This document shows, piece by piece, positions 25,338-34,578 of a DNA stretch of 64,000 nucleotides (position 1 is its first letter; every line of letters starts with the position of its first letter). A program made the translations under genes and the position numbers. The notes beneath the pieces are model-generated. The model was not told the origin of the DNA. It saw only the letters and a list, made by a program, of their open reading frames with translations, and ran no database searches. The stretch is from contig JANXCT010000001.1 of assembly GCA_025059875.1 (NCBI GenBank), positions 124,001-188,000 of the forward strand, in the 5' to 3' direction. The stretch comes from Candidatus Kapaibacterium sp. GTDB lineage: Bacteria; Bacteroidota; Ignavibacteria; Kapaibacteriales; HRBIN21.

Positions 25338-27164
25338 ATGGGACGTCCGCCGCGCATCCCCTTATGTGACTTCTTCCGCAACCCAGAACGTGCGTCCTAT
25401 ACAGTGTCGCCAACTGGACGCTACCTTGCTTGGTTAGCGCCAGTGGAGCGGCGAATGAACCTCTTTGTGCTGGACCGCCAAACAGGCGAGGAGCGGCAGC
25501 TCACAGCCGAGACGGAGCGGGATATTGCTAGCTACGAATGGGTAAGCGATCGGCTGCTTTTGTACAGCCGTGATGCGGGAGGCGATGAGAACTACCGCCT
25601 AGCGCTAGTGGATGCTGAAGGCCGTGGGCAACCGCGGTGGATAACTCCCGAGGGAGCACGGGCTGGGATTATTGACCCACGCCCGGAGGTACCAACGGAG
25701 GCACTCGTTGCCACCAACGAACGGCGGGCAGAGCTGTTCGATGTCTACCGCCTCGTTCTCCCCTCGGGTACACGGGAGTTGGTAGCAGAGAATCCCGGGG
25801 GTGTCATCCAGTGGCTTGCAGACCACGAGGGACGGGTACGGGCCGCTGTTGCCGTCCGTGGGACCGACATTAGCCTACTATTCCGGGAGCAGGAGACTGA
25901 GCCCTTCCGAACAGTGCTGACCGTAGACTTTCGAACTCGCGTGGAGCCGCTCTTCTTTACCTTCGAGAACCGCTACCTCTACGCTCTCTCCAACCGCGGA
26001 CGGGACAAGATGGCTCTCGTCGTGCTGGATCCGGTCACTGGTGAGGAAGAGGTGATTGCTGAGCATCCTGAAGTAGATATCGCGGGGGCGGCCTACTCTC
26101 GCCGGCGGCGTAAACTCACGTACGCAAGTCTGATTACGTGGAAGAGGGAGTACATCTTCCTTGACAGGCAAGCGGAAGAGATCTACCAACGGCTCTCCCA
26201 GGCACTGGGGGAGTACGAGATTGTGGTTGTTTCCCACGACTTGGAGGAACGGCTCTTTGTGATCCGCACGTATAGTGACCGCTCCCTCGGCGCTTACTGG
26301 CTCTACGATGCTCAGACAGATGAGCTTCAGAAGCTAGCCGATCTTAGCCCGTGGTTGCGGGAAGAATGGATGGCTCCGATGCAACCCATCCAGTACCGTA
26401 GTCGGGACGGGCTAACTATCCATGGGTACTTGACCCTTCCCGTTGGAGTAGAGCCGCGGGGGTTGCCTGTTGTTGTCCATCCGCATGGTGGCCCATGGGT
26501 GCGCGACGTCTGGGGCTACAATCCTGTGGTACAATTCCTGGCGAATCGCGGGTATGCGGTATTCCAAATGAACTTCCGCGGCTCTACAGGATACGGTCGT
26601 GCGTTCTGGGAAGCCTCATTCAAGCAATGGGGGAGGGCAATGCAAGACGATATCACCGATGGAGTTCGTTGGCTCATCGAGCAGGGCATCGCTGATCCTC
26701 GGCGGATTGCTATCTACGGCGGAAGCTACGGTGGATACGCTGTGCTGGCAGGGCTTGCATTCACTCCAGAGCTCTACGCCTGTGGCATTGACATAGTTGG
26801 TGTCTCCAACCTGCTGACCTTCATGCAGACAATACCACCGTATTGGGAGCCGATGCGCCAGATGCTCTATGCGATGGTTGGGGATCCCGAAAAGGAGGCG
26901 GATTACTTGCGGGAGGTTTCTCCCGTGTTCCATGCAGATAAGATCCGTGCACCGCTCCTGGTAGCACAGGGGGCCCGAGATCCGCGGGTCAACATCAACG
27001 AGTCAAACCAGATTGTGGAAGCTCTTCGTCGGCGCGGGATTCCGGTAGAGTACATCGTCAAGGACGATGAGGGACACGGCTTCCGCAATGAAGAACATCG
27101 GCTAGAGCTCTATGAGGCCATGGAGCGCTTCCTAGAGCGTCACCTTGCCCCTGCAGGTGGGTAG
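25338..27164 (+). CDS. S9 family prolyl oligopeptidase (acylaminoacyl-peptidase type)
   Basis: A 608-residue serine peptidase with no signal peptide, so probably cytoplasmic. Residues about 15-340 form the beta-propeller that limits substrate size (SPTGRYLAWLAP, EWVSDRLLLYSRDAGGDENYRL). Residues about 345-608 are the alpha/beta hydrolase: oxyanion strand HPHGGPWVRD, nucleophile Ser in YGGSYGGYA (near 460), Asp in GARDPRVN (near 545) and His in DEGHGF (near 580). It would cut short peptides released by other proteases. It stands alone with its own upstream region; the fatty acid hydroxylase follows with its own promoter. Confidence 0.92.
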   Translation: MGRPPRIPLCDFFRNPERASYTVSPTGRYLAWLAPVERRMNLFVLDRQTGEERQLTAETERDIASYEWVSDRLLLYSRDAGGDENYRLALVDAEGRGQPRWITPEGARAGIIDPRPEVPTEALVATNERRAELFDVYRLVLPSGTRELVAENPGGVIQWLADHEGRVRAAVAVRGTDISLLFREQETEPFRTVLTVDFRTRVEPLFFTFENRYLYALSNRGRDKMALVVLDPVTGEEEVIAEHPEVDIAGAAYSRRRRKLTYASLITWKREYIFLDRQAEEIYQRLSQALGEYEIVVVSHDLEERLFVIRTYSDRSLGAYWLYDAQTDELQKLADLSPWLREEWMAPMQPIQYRSRDGLTIHGYLTLPVGVEPRGLPVVVHPHGGPWVRDVWGYNPVVQFLANRGYAVFQMNFRGSTGYGRAFWEASFKQWGRAMQDDITDGVRWLIEQGIADPRRIAIYGGSYGGYAVLAGLAFTPELYACGIDIVGVSNLLTFMQTIPPYWEPMRQMLYAMVGDPEKEADYLREVSPVFHADKIRAPLLVAQGARDPRVNINESNQIVEALRRRGIPVEYIVKDDEGHGFRNEEHRLELYEAMERFLERHLAPAGG

Positions 27165-27200
27165 CGTTGCTATTACTCAAGCCTTCGGTTAGCGAGTTGC

Positions 27201-27208
27201 TAAATTTG
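27201..27208 (+). promoter_or_regulatory. -7 promoter box before the hydroxylase
   Basis: TAAATTTG fits TAnnTTTG and is followed by CA, like other sites in the window. It lies 39 nt before the ATG at 27248 and supports that start over the longer in-frame option at 27167. Confidence 0.45.
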
Positions 27209-27247
27209 CAAGGCGACTGTCTCACTACTGCAGCAGCGGTGCTTGCA

Positions 27248-27877
27248 ATGGCAAACCGAGTCATCTCGAATCGTGACGAGACCGTTCCTCTGTTCAATAG
27301 CCCGTGGTTGGACCGCCTCACACACGTCCATCCGGTGACACCCTTGGTGCTTTACTTGCCCGTGGTGGCCTACTTTGCCTATCGAGGTGCAGTAACGCTA
27401 CCGTGGTACTTCTTCCTACTTTGCTTCTTCGGCGGTGCGCTGTTGTGGACGTTTGCTGAGTATTGGATCCATCGAGGGATCTTCCATTACGAGCCGAAAT
27501 CTTCCTGGGGGCAGCGCCTTCACTTCCTCATCCATGGCGTCCACCATGCTTACCCGCGGGATAGCACTCGGTTAGTAATGCCCCCAGTGGTCAGCATCCC
27601 GTTAGCAGTGCTTTTCTACTTCCTCTTTCAGTGGCTGTTCGGGACTTACCAGCCGGCGGTATTTGCTGGGTTCGTCTTGGGCTACGTCATCTACGACTCC
27701 ATCCATTACGCTACCCACCACTGGCCGATGCGAGGGCGGATTGGCCGTTTCCTGAAGGCGCACCATATGCGCCACCACTACGTGGACGACAGCCGCTCAT
27801 TCGGCATCAGCACGCCGCTGTGGGATTGGGTGTTTGGGACATATCAGCCCGCTGACTCCGTGGCCCGGCGGAAATGA
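27248..27877 (+). CDS. Fatty acid 2-hydroxylase family (di-iron) membrane protein
   Basis: A 209-residue integral membrane protein of the fatty acid hydroxylase superfamily. Four histidine clusters fit the di-iron site: [22 protein letters not shown] and HHMRHHY. The helices between them ([27 protein letters not shown]) give about four membrane spans. By analogy with FA2H/Scs7 it may 2-hydroxylate acyl chains of lipids, perhaps sphingolipids, which some Bacteroidota make; substrate not shown. The start at 27248 is preferred because of the promoter box at 27201 and the lack of a ribosome site for the earlier TTG. Confidence 0.85.
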   Translation: MANRVISNRDETVPLFNSPWLDRLTHVHPVTPLVLYLPVVAYFAYRGAVTLPWYFFLLCFFGGALLWTFAEYWIHRGIFHYEPKSSWGQRLHFLIHGVHHAYPRDSTRLVMPPVVSIPLAVLFYFLFQWLFGTYQPAVFAGFVLGYVIYDSIHYATHHWPMRGRIGRFLKAHHMRHHYVDDSRSFGISTPLWDWVFGTYQPADSVARRK

Positions 27878-27890
27878 TAGGGTAGCGGTC

Positions 27891-28487
27891 ATGAGCGAGA
27901 CGCAGGTCCCCCTTCAGCAAGGTAGGCACGAAGCGGTGTTGCATCTGAAGGAGCTTGCTGTAGACCTTGCCCGTGTTTGGTGTCCAGAAGTCGTGGCGTA
28001 TGAGCATCGGGGACAATTAGCGCTCTTGATATCACGGGAAAGCCTCCTCGACGTGGCGAGGGAGCTTCGGGATCATCCCGATACTCGGTTTGATATGCTG
28101 ATTGACATCACCGCGATCGATTGGTATCGCCCAGAACGCATCCACTGGTACCGTCCGAAGGAGCGGTTCGAAGTGGTGTACTTCCTGTGGTCCAACCACT
28201 ACAAGTGGCGCCTTCGTCTCAAGGTCCCTGTGCCAGAGAAAGACCCGCGGTGCCCTTCTGTAACGTCCATTTGGGAGAGCGCTAACTGGTATGAGCGGGA
28301 GACGTATGACATGTACGGCATCATCTTCGAGGGGCATCCAGACCTCCGGCGGTTCTACATGCCGGAGGACTTCGTGCACCCGGAGACAGGAAAGCCTCTC
28401 TATCCGCTGCGGAAGGACTTTCCTGTGATGGGAATCCCTGGCTCGCTCCCGCTGCCACCGTTCCCGGAGAAAGAGCAGCGACGCTGA
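27891..28487 (+). CDS. nuoC: NADH-quinone oxidoreductase subunit C (stand-alone)
   Basis: The 30-kDa peripheral-arm subunit of respiratory complex I. The 198-residue protein has the family signature [19 protein letters not shown] and YMPEDFVH, followed by YPLRKDFP. The ATG at 27891 is chosen because the family begins close to this point and GGTAGCGG lies just before it. NuoC is normally encoded between nuoB and nuoD; neither is here. Its stop codon abuts the start of the E1-beta gene, so the two are probably translated together. It lies 13 nt after the hydroxylase and may share its transcript. Confidence 0.92.
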   Translation: MSETQVPLQQGRHEAVLHLKELAVDLARVWCPEVVAYEHRGQLALLISRESLLDVARELRDHPDTRFDMLIDITAIDWYRPERIHWYRPKERFEVVYFLWSNHYKWRLRLKVPVPEKDPRCPSVTSIWESANWYERETYDMYGIIFEGHPDLRRFYMPEDFVHPETGKPLYPLRKDFPVMGIPGSLPLPPFPEKEQRR

Positions 28488-29462
28488 ATGCCTCAGCGGA
28501 CATACCTGGAGGCGATCTCCGAAGCCTTGCGCGAGGAGATGCGCCGTGACCCTACGGTGTTGTTGTTAGGGGAGGACATCGGAGTCTACGGTGGAGCATT
28601 CAAGGTTACGAAGGGGTTCCTGGAGGAGTTCGGTGTCGAACGGGTAGTGGATACTCCTATCTCGGAAGCGGCTATCATCGGGGCTGCCATTGGGGCAGCT
28701 CTCAATGGGCTCCGCCCAGTGGCGGAGATGCAGTACATTGACTTCGTCACGAACGGCTTCAACCAGCTCGTGAACGTTGCCGCCACAATTGCGTACCGCT
28801 GGGGGATCCCAGTCCCGTTAGTTGTGCGGGGTCCAGCAGGTGGTGGTGTCGGGAGCGGGCCGTTCCATTCTCGCAACCCAGAAGCGTGGTTTGCTCACAC
28901 TCCAGGACTGAAAGTCGTATATCCTGCCTTCCCGGCCGATGCTAAAGGACTCTTGATTGCGGCAATCCGGGATCCTAACCCTGTGGTCTTCCTCGAGCAC
29001 AAGGGGCTCTATCGCAAGGTACGGCAGGAAGTCCCTTCCGGAGCATATGCTCTCTCACTCGGGAAGGCTGCAATCGTACGTTCTGGAAGGGATGTAAGTG
29101 TTGTCGCTTATGGTAGTGCGGTCCATCTTGCACTTGAAGTAGCCCAGACTCTCTCAGCTGAGGGTATTGAGGTGGAGGTTGTAGACCTGCGGACTTTAGT
29201 GCCTTTGGACGAAGGGACGATACTGGAGTCAGTGCGCAGAACGAATAGGGTTGTTGTCGTCCACGAGGCACCTCTAACAGCAGGCTTTGGGGCCGAAATT
29301 GTGGCGCGGATTACAGAGAAGGCATTCACGGCTCTAGATGCCCCCGTGCTACGAGTTGCTGCAGCCGATACGCCGACGCCCTTTGCCCCACCACTGGAAC
29401 ACGCCGTGCTGCCCTCAGCCTCGCAAGTGGAGGCAACCATTCGAGAGGTCTTACGATTTTGA
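28488..29462 (+). CDS. 2-oxoacid dehydrogenase E1 component, beta subunit
   Basis: A 324-residue E1-beta subunit of a pyruvate or branched-chain 2-oxoacid dehydrogenase, cytoplasmic. Landmarks: LGEDIGVYGGAFKVTKG, DTPISEAAIIG, MQYIDF, GPAGGGVGSGPFHS, VVAYGSAVH and a C-terminal transketolase fold. It is homologous to the second half of the fused E1 at 1005-3137. No E1-alpha gene is beside it, so its partner must be elsewhere. It starts directly after nuoC (TGA then ATG) and its 3' end overlaps recF, on the opposite strand, by 12 nt. Confidence 0.9.
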   Translation: MPQRTYLEAISEALREEMRRDPTVLLLGEDIGVYGGAFKVTKGFLEEFGVERVVDTPISEAAIIGAAIGAALNGLRPVAEMQYIDFVTNGFNQLVNVAATIAYRWGIPVPLVVRGPAGGGVGSGPFHSRNPEAWFAHTPGLKVVYPAFPADAKGLLIAAIRDPNPVVFLEHKGLYRKVRQEVPSGAYALSLGKAAIVRSGRDVSVVAYGSAVHLALEVAQTLSAEGIEVEVVDLRTLVPLDEGTILESVRRTNRVVVVHEAPLTAGFGAEIVARITEKAFTALDAPVLRVAAADTPTPFAPPLEHAVLPSASQVEATIREVLRF

Positions 29463-30587
29463 GCTCTGCTCGTCTGGAATCAGCCTACCGGCTTCGATAC
29501 GGACTCTGTAGGCTCGGTGGACGGCAGCATTCGGTAGGCGCTCCGTTTCAGTGATGGTGACGAAGCTTTGGACGTGGAGATCTTCTAAGACTCTGAGGAC
29601 TTCGTGGATACGCTGACGGTCTAGCTCTGCAAAGACATCGTCCAGAAGCATCATTGGCGTCTCTCCACGCTGGTGCCGCAGATAGTCCAGCTCTGCTAGC
29701 TTGAGGCTCAGTAGGATGGACTTGTGCTGTCCTTGGGATGCAGCATCACGAGCGCTCATGCCGTTGAGCAGTATCAGAAGGTCATCGCGTTGAGGACCAA
29801 AGAGGGTCTGGGCTCTGCGTAATTCTTCCGACCTCAGTTCAGCAGCCCGCTGCTGTAAGCAAGCGCGAATGGCTGTGACTCCCTGTTCCAGCGATTCAGC
29901 GACGACTCCGTCAGGGAGGTACAGGAGGCGCAGACGCTCTGGGGCGATACGCTCGTGGTATGACTGTACAAGTGGCTCGAAGTCCTGGATGAACTTCCAG
30001 CGCCGCCAAATGAGCTCAGCACTGCGTTGGATGAAGAGTTCTGTCCAGCTGTTCCATTGGGCGGGGAAGTCACTGGAGGCGCTGGGGTGTTGTAGCAATG
30101 CATTCCGCTGCCGTAGTATGCGGCGGTGCTCTAGGAGGAGCTGGACGTAGTGTCGGCTGCTCTGGGAGAGTACCATGTCGATGAAACGCCGCCGCTGCTG
30201 AGGAGCACCTGCGGTGATCTCCTTCATAGCGGGTGTCAGCAACACAATTGGCATGCTGCCGACAAGCTCCCCTGGAGTTAGCCGAGAGCCTTGCTGGGAG
30301 CGGATTTGCTTGCCGTGCTCTGCGTGGTACTCGACTTCAACCCAGTATGGGACTTCAGCATCGGTGAGAGCTTCTGCACGCACTCGAAAGAATTCGGTCC
30401 CGTGCTTCAGCAGCGTCGGATCAGGAGCATCTAAGACACGTCCCCAGGCGCAGAGGCAGATGGCCTCGAGGAGCGTTGTTTTCCCTGAGCCGTTTGGACC
30501 GAAGAGGAGATTGAGTCCGGCTTCGCAGCGCAGTGTGACTGTATCGTAGAGCCGGAAGTTGTGTACGTGCAGGCACTGTAGAAGCAT
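29451..30587 (-). CDS. recF: DNA replication and repair protein RecF
   Basis: SMC-like ATPase that loads RecA at gaps with RecO and RecR. The 378-residue protein has the N-terminal HNFRLYDTVTL, Walker A GPNGSGKTTLLEAI (near residue 30), the RecF-typical AGAPQQRRRFIDMVLSQ, signature SQGQHKSILLSLKLAE and Walker B MLLDDVFAELD. It lies 6 nt after dnaN, the common dnaN-recF order. Its 3' end overlaps the convergent E1-beta gene by 12 nt. Confidence 0.96.
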   Translation of the reverse strand: MLLQCLHVHNFRLYDTVTLRCEAGLNLLFGPNGSGKTTLLEAICLCAWGRVLDAPDPTLLKHGTEFFRVRAEALTDAEVPYWVEVEYHAEHGKQIRSQQGSRLTPGELVGSMPIVLLTPAMKEITAGAPQQRRRFIDMVLSQSSRHYVQLLLEHRRILRQRNALLQHPSASSDFPAQWNSWTELFIQRSAELIWRRWKFIQDFEPLVQSYHERIAPERLRLLYLPDGVVAESLEQGVTAIRACLQQRAAELRSEELRRAQTLFGPQRDDLLILLNGMSARDAASQGQHKSILLSLKLAELDYLRHQRGETPMMLLDDVFAELDRQRIHEVLRVLEDLHVQSFVTITETERLPNAAVHRAYRVRIEAGRLIPDEQSSKS

Positions 30588-30593
30588 CCACTG

Positions 30594-31709
30594 TTAGAGC
30601 CGCACCGGCATCACTAGGATCACCAGTGGGGACTGTAGGACGGGGAGTTCCGCTGCCTCAGCCCAGCGGATGACGACCGGCTTCGTTGGCTCAGAGAATT
30701 CCAGGAGCAATTCGTTATGCTGTGCGGCTTTCAGGGCCTCGCTGAGATACGAAGCATTGAAGCCAATGGTGAGCTCTTCGCCACTCCACGAACAGCTGAC
30801 GACCTCTTGGGCTCTGTCACCTCGGGACTCGTCTTCGGCTCGCAAGGTGACTCCTCCTTCCGCGAAGTGGAATCGTACAATTCTCGCCTGGCTCGGTGAG
30901 AAGAGGGAGACACGCTCTAAGGCCCTCAGGAAGCGCTCCCGGTCAATGATACAGCGCCGAGGATTCTCTGTCGGGATTACCTGCTCGTAGGCAGGAAATC
31001 GCTCGGCAATGAGGCGTCCAACGATTGTGAGGGTTGGCGTAGAGAAGGAGACGCTCCCCTCATCCCACCCAACGTGGACGGGAGAGTCTATACGGCGTAG
31101 CAGCTCAACGGTATCCGCAGGGATGAGGAGGGAGCCCTGTTGTGGACTGTTGAAGTCCACGCGAAGACGGCTCAGGCGGTAGCCGTCCGTCGCCACTGCA
31201 AAGAGGGCATCGGAGCGAAACTCCCAGAGCACTCCAGTGAGGGCCAGGCGGATAGGCTCCTCTGAAACAGCGAAGAGCACATGCTGGACAATCTGCCGGA
31301 GGATATCGGGGGAGAGCTCTACTGTTGCCGGTGGCGGGTTATCGGCAGCAGGGAACTCCTCGGGGGCAAGTCCGCTGAGCGAGTAGCGTCCATAGCTTGT
31401 CTCAAGGACGACGGTTGTCCCCTCAGTGCGGAGGGAGACTTCCTCCTCCTTTTCCAAGCTGCGGACGATGTCCCAGAACAGCCTTGCGGGAACCAATGCC
31501 TTGCCCGCTTCTGGAACGGTGGCCGGGCAACGAGCGGAGATGCGAAGGTCCAAGTTTGTCGCCGTGAGTGCGAGTGTGTTGTCTTCAGCGTGGAGGTGTA
31601 CGCACTCTAAGGCCGGAAGTGTCGTGCGGCTTGGGATGGCTGGTGTGACCTCAGAGAGGGCCTCGCGCAGCTCGGCAGCGGTGCAGCGTACGTGGAGGTG
31701 TGAGCTCAT
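30594..31709 (-). CDS. dnaN: DNA polymerase III beta sliding clamp
   Basis: Ring clamp that tethers DNA polymerase III to DNA. With the ATG at 31709 the protein has 371 residues, as usual, and begins MSSHLHVRCTAAELREAL. Further landmarks are ALECVHLHAEDNTLALTATN, RYSLSGLAPEEFPA, FAVATDGYRLSR and a C-terminal end in VILVMPVRL. The open frame continues to 32114, but that extra part overlaps the psd promoter region and does not resemble DnaN. A -7 box on the same strand at 31758-31765 supports the chosen start. dnaA is not next to it. Confidence 0.96.
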   Translation of the reverse strand: MSSHLHVRCTAAELREALSEVTPAIPSRTTLPALECVHLHAEDNTLALTATNLDLRISARCPATVPEAGKALVPARLFWDIVRSLEKEEEVSLRTEGTTVVLETSYGRYSLSGLAPEEFPAADNPPPATVELSPDILRQIVQHVLFAVSEEPIRLALTGVLWEFRSDALFAVATDGYRLSRLRVDFNSPQQGSLLIPADTVELLRRIDSPVHVGWDEGSVSFSTPTLTIVGRLIAERFPAYEQVIPTENPRRCIIDRERFLRALERVSLFSPSQARIVRFHFAEGGVTLRAEDESRGDRAQEVVSCSWSGEELTIGFNASYLSEALKAAQHNELLLEFSEPTKPVVIRWAEAAELPVLQSPLVILVMPVRL

Positions 31710-31757
31710 ACCTGCTGCTCTTCCCTTGCTAAAACTACAGCGATCTAGCAGCAGGCG

Positions 31758-31765
31758 CAAACTTA
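31758..31765 (-). promoter_or_regulatory. -7 promoter box for dnaN-recF
   Basis: Read on the minus strand this is TAAGTTTG followed by C, fitting TAnnTTTG. It lies 48 nt before the dnaN ATG at 31709. The divergent psd promoter is 68 nt away. Confidence 0.45.
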
Positions 31766-31832
31766 CGGACTCAGTCTCTGGTGGAGGATTCGGCATATGG
31801 TACCGAGTCCCAGTCGCGCCAGGTGCGCGGTG

Positions 31833-31840
31833 TAATTTTG
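31833..31840 (+). promoter_or_regulatory. -7 promoter box for psd
   Basis: TAATTTTG, 30 nt before the ATG at 31871. It predicts a start point near 31847, which rules out in-frame start codons upstream and leaves ATG 31871 as the best choice. Confidence 0.55.
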
Positions 31841-31870
31841 TGGCATGTCGTGAAGAAGTATGGAGTAGGA

Positions 31871-32581
31871 ATGCCACTGATAACGCCGTATGGGCGAGAC
31901 AATGCGGTAGCGTTGCTCGGGACGGCTGTGACGCTAGGAGCCGTTGGGGTAGGGGTGGGTGGTGCTCTAGGCTGGCTACTTGGGGGCGGAGCGGCTGCGA
32001 TTGCCGGATTGACGCTGTGGTTCTTCCGGGACCCCGAGCGGCGATTGCCAGCTGGGGCGTGGAGAGATGGGGTTTTGGTTGCACCTGCTGATGGGCGGAT
32101 CGTTCAGATTGCAAGTGTTCACGAACCGGAGTTCCTCGGCGGAGAGGCTGTGTGCATTAGCATCTTTCTCTCGCTGTTGGATGTGCACGTCAATCGTGTA
32201 CCAGTCTCGGGGGTTGTACAATTCTGCCGCTACGTTCCAGGGCGTTTCTACGCGGCGTATCGCTCGGAAGCCTCTCAGCAGAACGAGCAGATGATCGTTG
32301 GGGTAGAGACTCCACGTGGGAGGGTGCTCTTCAGGCAAATTGCCGGGGTATTGGCCCGACGAATCGTATGTGATCTCTGCGAAGGTCAGCGCGTGCAGGC
32401 AGCAGAGCGGTTCGGTATGATCAAGTTCGGCTCTCGGGTGGAGGTACTGGTGCCGTTGAGTCAGGCGGAGATTGTTGTCCAAGTTGGCATGCGTGTTCGA
32501 GCTGGAGAGACGGTTCTAGGCTATCTCCGCCCGTCAGTGAGTGAGGAGGCCGCTATTCAGGCTCTACATGGCGGAGCATGA
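31871..32581 (+). CDS. psd: Phosphatidylserine decarboxylase
   Basis: Converts phosphatidylserine to phosphatidylethanolamine at the membrane. The 236-residue protein has the pyruvoyl-enzyme pattern of the short Psd class: WFFRDPER, APADGRIVQI, SIFLSLLDVHVNRVP, NEQM and the self-cleavage site GMIKFGSRVEV, where the Gly-Ser bond would be cut to make the pyruvoyl group. Two membrane spans lie near residues 15-55. GGAGTAGGA precedes the ATG. It overlaps pssA by 4 nt (ATGA), so the enzymes for two successive steps are made together. Confidence 0.94.
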   Translation: MPLITPYGRDNAVALLGTAVTLGAVGVGVGGALGWLLGGGAAAIAGLTLWFFRDPERRLPAGAWRDGVLVAPADGRIVQIASVHEPEFLGGEAVCISIFLSLLDVHVNRVPVSGVVQFCRYVPGRFYAAYRSEASQQNEQMIVGVETPRGRVLFRQIAGVLARRIVCDLCEGQRVQAAERFGMIKFGSRVEVLVPLSQAEIVVQVGMRVRAGETVLGYLRPSVSEEAAIQALHGGA

Positions 32582-33318
32582 AGCTCCTGCGACAAGTTGT
32601 GCCGCACCTGTTCACGCTGGCAAATCTCTTTGCTGGATTCCACGCCATCGTACTGATTGCCCAGCAGCAGTTCATGGCGGGGCTTGCTTTCATCGTACTG
32701 GCGTCGTTGTTTGACATGTTGGATGGTGTGCTCTCGCGGGCCATTGGAGTGGCATCGGAATTCGGAGTAGAGCTTGATTCGCTCAGCGACGTCGTGTCGT
32801 TCGGTGTAGCCCCAGCTTACTTGGTCTACGTGGCTCACTTCTACCAGCTTGGAGGGGTTGGGATGCTTCTGGCAGCAGTCCCTGCTCTGGCAGGGGCGCT
32901 ACGGTTGGCCCGCTTCAATGTGCAACTCACGACATTAGCAGACAAGCCGAACTTTGTGGGGCTACCAATCCCTGCAGCTGCACTGACCTTAGGCTCGTAC
33001 GTGGTCTTCTTCCATCAGCGCTCTTCTTTCCCCCCGCCGTGGGATAGCTTGCTCTTGGGAGGACTTACGCTCCTACTGGCTGCCCTTATGCTGAGCCGAA
33101 TCAAATTCCCGAATGTACCGCGGTATAGCCGACGATACATTCGTCAACATCCCGTGCAGACAGCCGTCTTTACGGTTGGCGTAGTGGCTGTCCTGGTCAC
33201 ACAAGGGTACGCCCTCTTCCCGTTACTGCTGCTCTACGTGGCTGGTAGCGTGGTCATGGACAGCATCGAACGACTGCGGCGACAGCATGCCGAGGAGTGG
33301 GATGCAGAAGGTATGTAG
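32578..33318 (+). CDS. pssA: CDP-diacylglycerol-serine O-phosphatidyltransferase
   Basis: Makes phosphatidylserine from CDP-diacylglycerol and serine, feeding Psd. The 246-residue membrane protein has the CDP-alcohol phosphotransferase motif near residue 45 (DMLDG..SR, then FGVELDSLSD), with an Ser in place of the usual Ala before Arg. About seven hydrophobic spans follow, and the tail is basic. It overlaps psd by 4 nt and lies 8 nt before purS. Confidence 0.94.
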   Translation: MKLLRQVVPHLFTLANLFAGFHAIVLIAQQQFMAGLAFIVLASLFDMLDGVLSRAIGVASEFGVELDSLSDVVSFGVAPAYLVYVAHFYQLGGVGMLLAAVPALAGALRLARFNVQLTTLADKPNFVGLPIPAAALTLGSYVVFFHQRSSFPPPWDSLLLGGLTLLLAALMLSRIKFPNVPRYSRRYIRQHPVQTAVFTVGVVAVLVTQGYALFPLLLLYVAGSVVMDSIERLRRQHAEEWDAEGM

Positions 33319-33326
33319 AGGATCTC

Positions 33327-33605
33327 ATGCGATTCTGCGTAGCTGCAATAGTAACGCTGCGGCGCTCTATCGCTGACGTCCAGGGGACTACAGTAGAGCA
33401 GGCACTCCATGCTATCGGCTTTCCGATGATAGAGCAGGTGCGCATTGGCAAGTACATCGAGATGCTTATTGCGGCTCCCTCTGCCCAGGAAGCCCGGACG
33501 TATGCGGAGAGAGCCTGCCAGCAACTCTTGGCAAATCCGGTCATCGAGGACTACCACGTCGTGTCTGTCGAGCCCTACATGGAGCAGCCAGTGGGCGCGG
33601 AGTGA
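33327..33605 (+). CDS. purS: Phosphoribosylformylglycinamidine synthase subunit PurS
   Basis: Small subunit that links PurQ and PurL in FGAM synthesis. The 92-residue protein matches Pur[36 protein letters not shown] and LANPVIEDY. The ATG at 33327 has AGAGGA upstream and matches the family start. Its stop overlaps the purQ start (TGATG), so they are translationally coupled. Confidence 0.94.
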   Translation: MRFCVAAIVTLRRSIADVQGTTVEQALHAIGFPMIEQVRIGKYIEMLIAAPSAQEARTYAERACQQLLANPVIEDYHVVSVEPYMEQPVGAE

Positions 33606-34333
33606 TGAGGGTCGGCATCGTCATCTTTCCAGGTTCCAATTGTGACTGGGATGCCTACTGGGCAGTGCGCTCCACCGTCGGGGACGTGGCAGAGTTCCTC
33701 TGGCACCAAGAGGAGCACCTACCAGTTGGTGTGGACTGCGTCATCCTCCCGGGCGGGTTCTCGTACGGAGATTATCTGCGGAGTGGCGCGATTGCGCGCT
33801 TCTCTCCCATCATGCGAGCAGTGGTACGCTTTGCGCATGCAGGTGGGGTGGTCTTAGGAATCTGCAACGGGTTTCAAATTCTCTGCGAGGCAGGGCTACT
33901 GCCAGGGGCTTTCCTCCGTAACCGGACCCTGCGCTTCGTTTGCCGTTCCGTGTACGTTCGGGTAGAGCGATCGGATACGCCCTTCACGAGTGTCCTCGCA
34001 TCAGGCAGTGTCCTACGGCTACCGATCGCACATGGCGAGGGCAACTACTACATAGATCCGGGCGGACTTCGGGAGCTAGAAGAGCGTGGGCAGATCCTCT
34101 TCCGCTACTGCAGTGCCGACGGTGCTCTCAGTGACGACGCAAATCCCAACGGTTCCGTTGGCAACATCGCTGGGATCATCAATCGAGAGGGAAACGTCCT
34201 TGGGATGATGCCGCATCCAGAGCGGGCGTGCGAGGCCTTGTTAGGCGGCACCGACGGTGCGATGATCTTCCGCTCACTACAGCGCTTCTTTGCAACTACC
34301 CAACTTCCTGCAGAAGCAGTCTCACGAGAATGA
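33605..34333 (+). CDS. purQ: Phosphoribosylformylglycinamidine synthase subunit PurQ
   Basis: Glutamine amidotransferase subunit that supplies ammonia to PurL in purine synthesis. The 242-residue class I amidotransferase starts [16 protein letters not shown], has the nucleophile Cys in [14 protein letters not shown] (near 88), and His and Glu in MMPHPERA near the C-terminus. purL is not in the window; it is separated here, as in many genomes. The start overlaps the purS stop by one base. Confidence 0.95.
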   Translation: MRVGIVIFPGSNCDWDAYWAVRSTVGDVAEFLWHQEEHLPVGVDCVILPGGFSYGDYLRSGAIARFSPIMRAVVRFAHAGGVVLGICNGFQILCEAGLLPGAFLRNRTLRFVCRSVYVRVERSDTPFTSVLASGSVLRLPIAHGEGNYYIDPGGLRELEERGQILFRYCSADGALSDDANPNGSVGNIAGIINREGNVLGMMPHPERACEALLGGTDGAMIFRSLQRFFATTQLPAEAVSRE

Positions 34334-34343
34334 GGGACACACA

Positions 34344-34550
34344 ATGTTCGGCCTAGGACCAACGGAGCTCCTGCTGATCGCTCTTGTCCTCCTGCTCCTC
34401 TTCGGCGGGCGCAAGATCCCTGAGCTCATGCGTGGGTTGGGCTCTGGTATTCGGGAGTTCAAGCGGGCGGCATCCTTGGAAGAGGAGGGTTCGCAGGGGA
34501 AGAGCGCCTCGTCTGCGCAGCAGAGTCCATCATCCTCGCTGCCCTCGTAG
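34344..34550 (+). CDS. tatA: Sec-independent protein translocase TatA/E
   Basis: Pore-forming Tat subunit for export of folded proteins. The 68-residue protein has the short N-terminal stretch MFGLGPTEL, one membrane helix ([13 protein letters not shown]), the FGGRKIPEL hinge, the amphipathic [12 protein letters not shown] and a polar Ser/Gln tail. It lies 10 nt after purQ. A second Tat subunit follows at 34579; tatC is not in the window. Confidence 0.9.
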   Translation: MFGLGPTELLLIALVLLLLFGGRKIPELMRGLGSGIREFKRAASLEEEGSQGKSASSAQQSPSSSLPS

Positions 34551-34578
34551 GTAGTGCAGACAGCATGAGGAGCCAGCG

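Noticed and set aside
29451-31709. dnaN-recF as a marker of the replication origin
   Set aside because: dnaA is absent beside them and no cluster of DnaA boxes was noticed; a GC-skew plot would be needed to place the origin.
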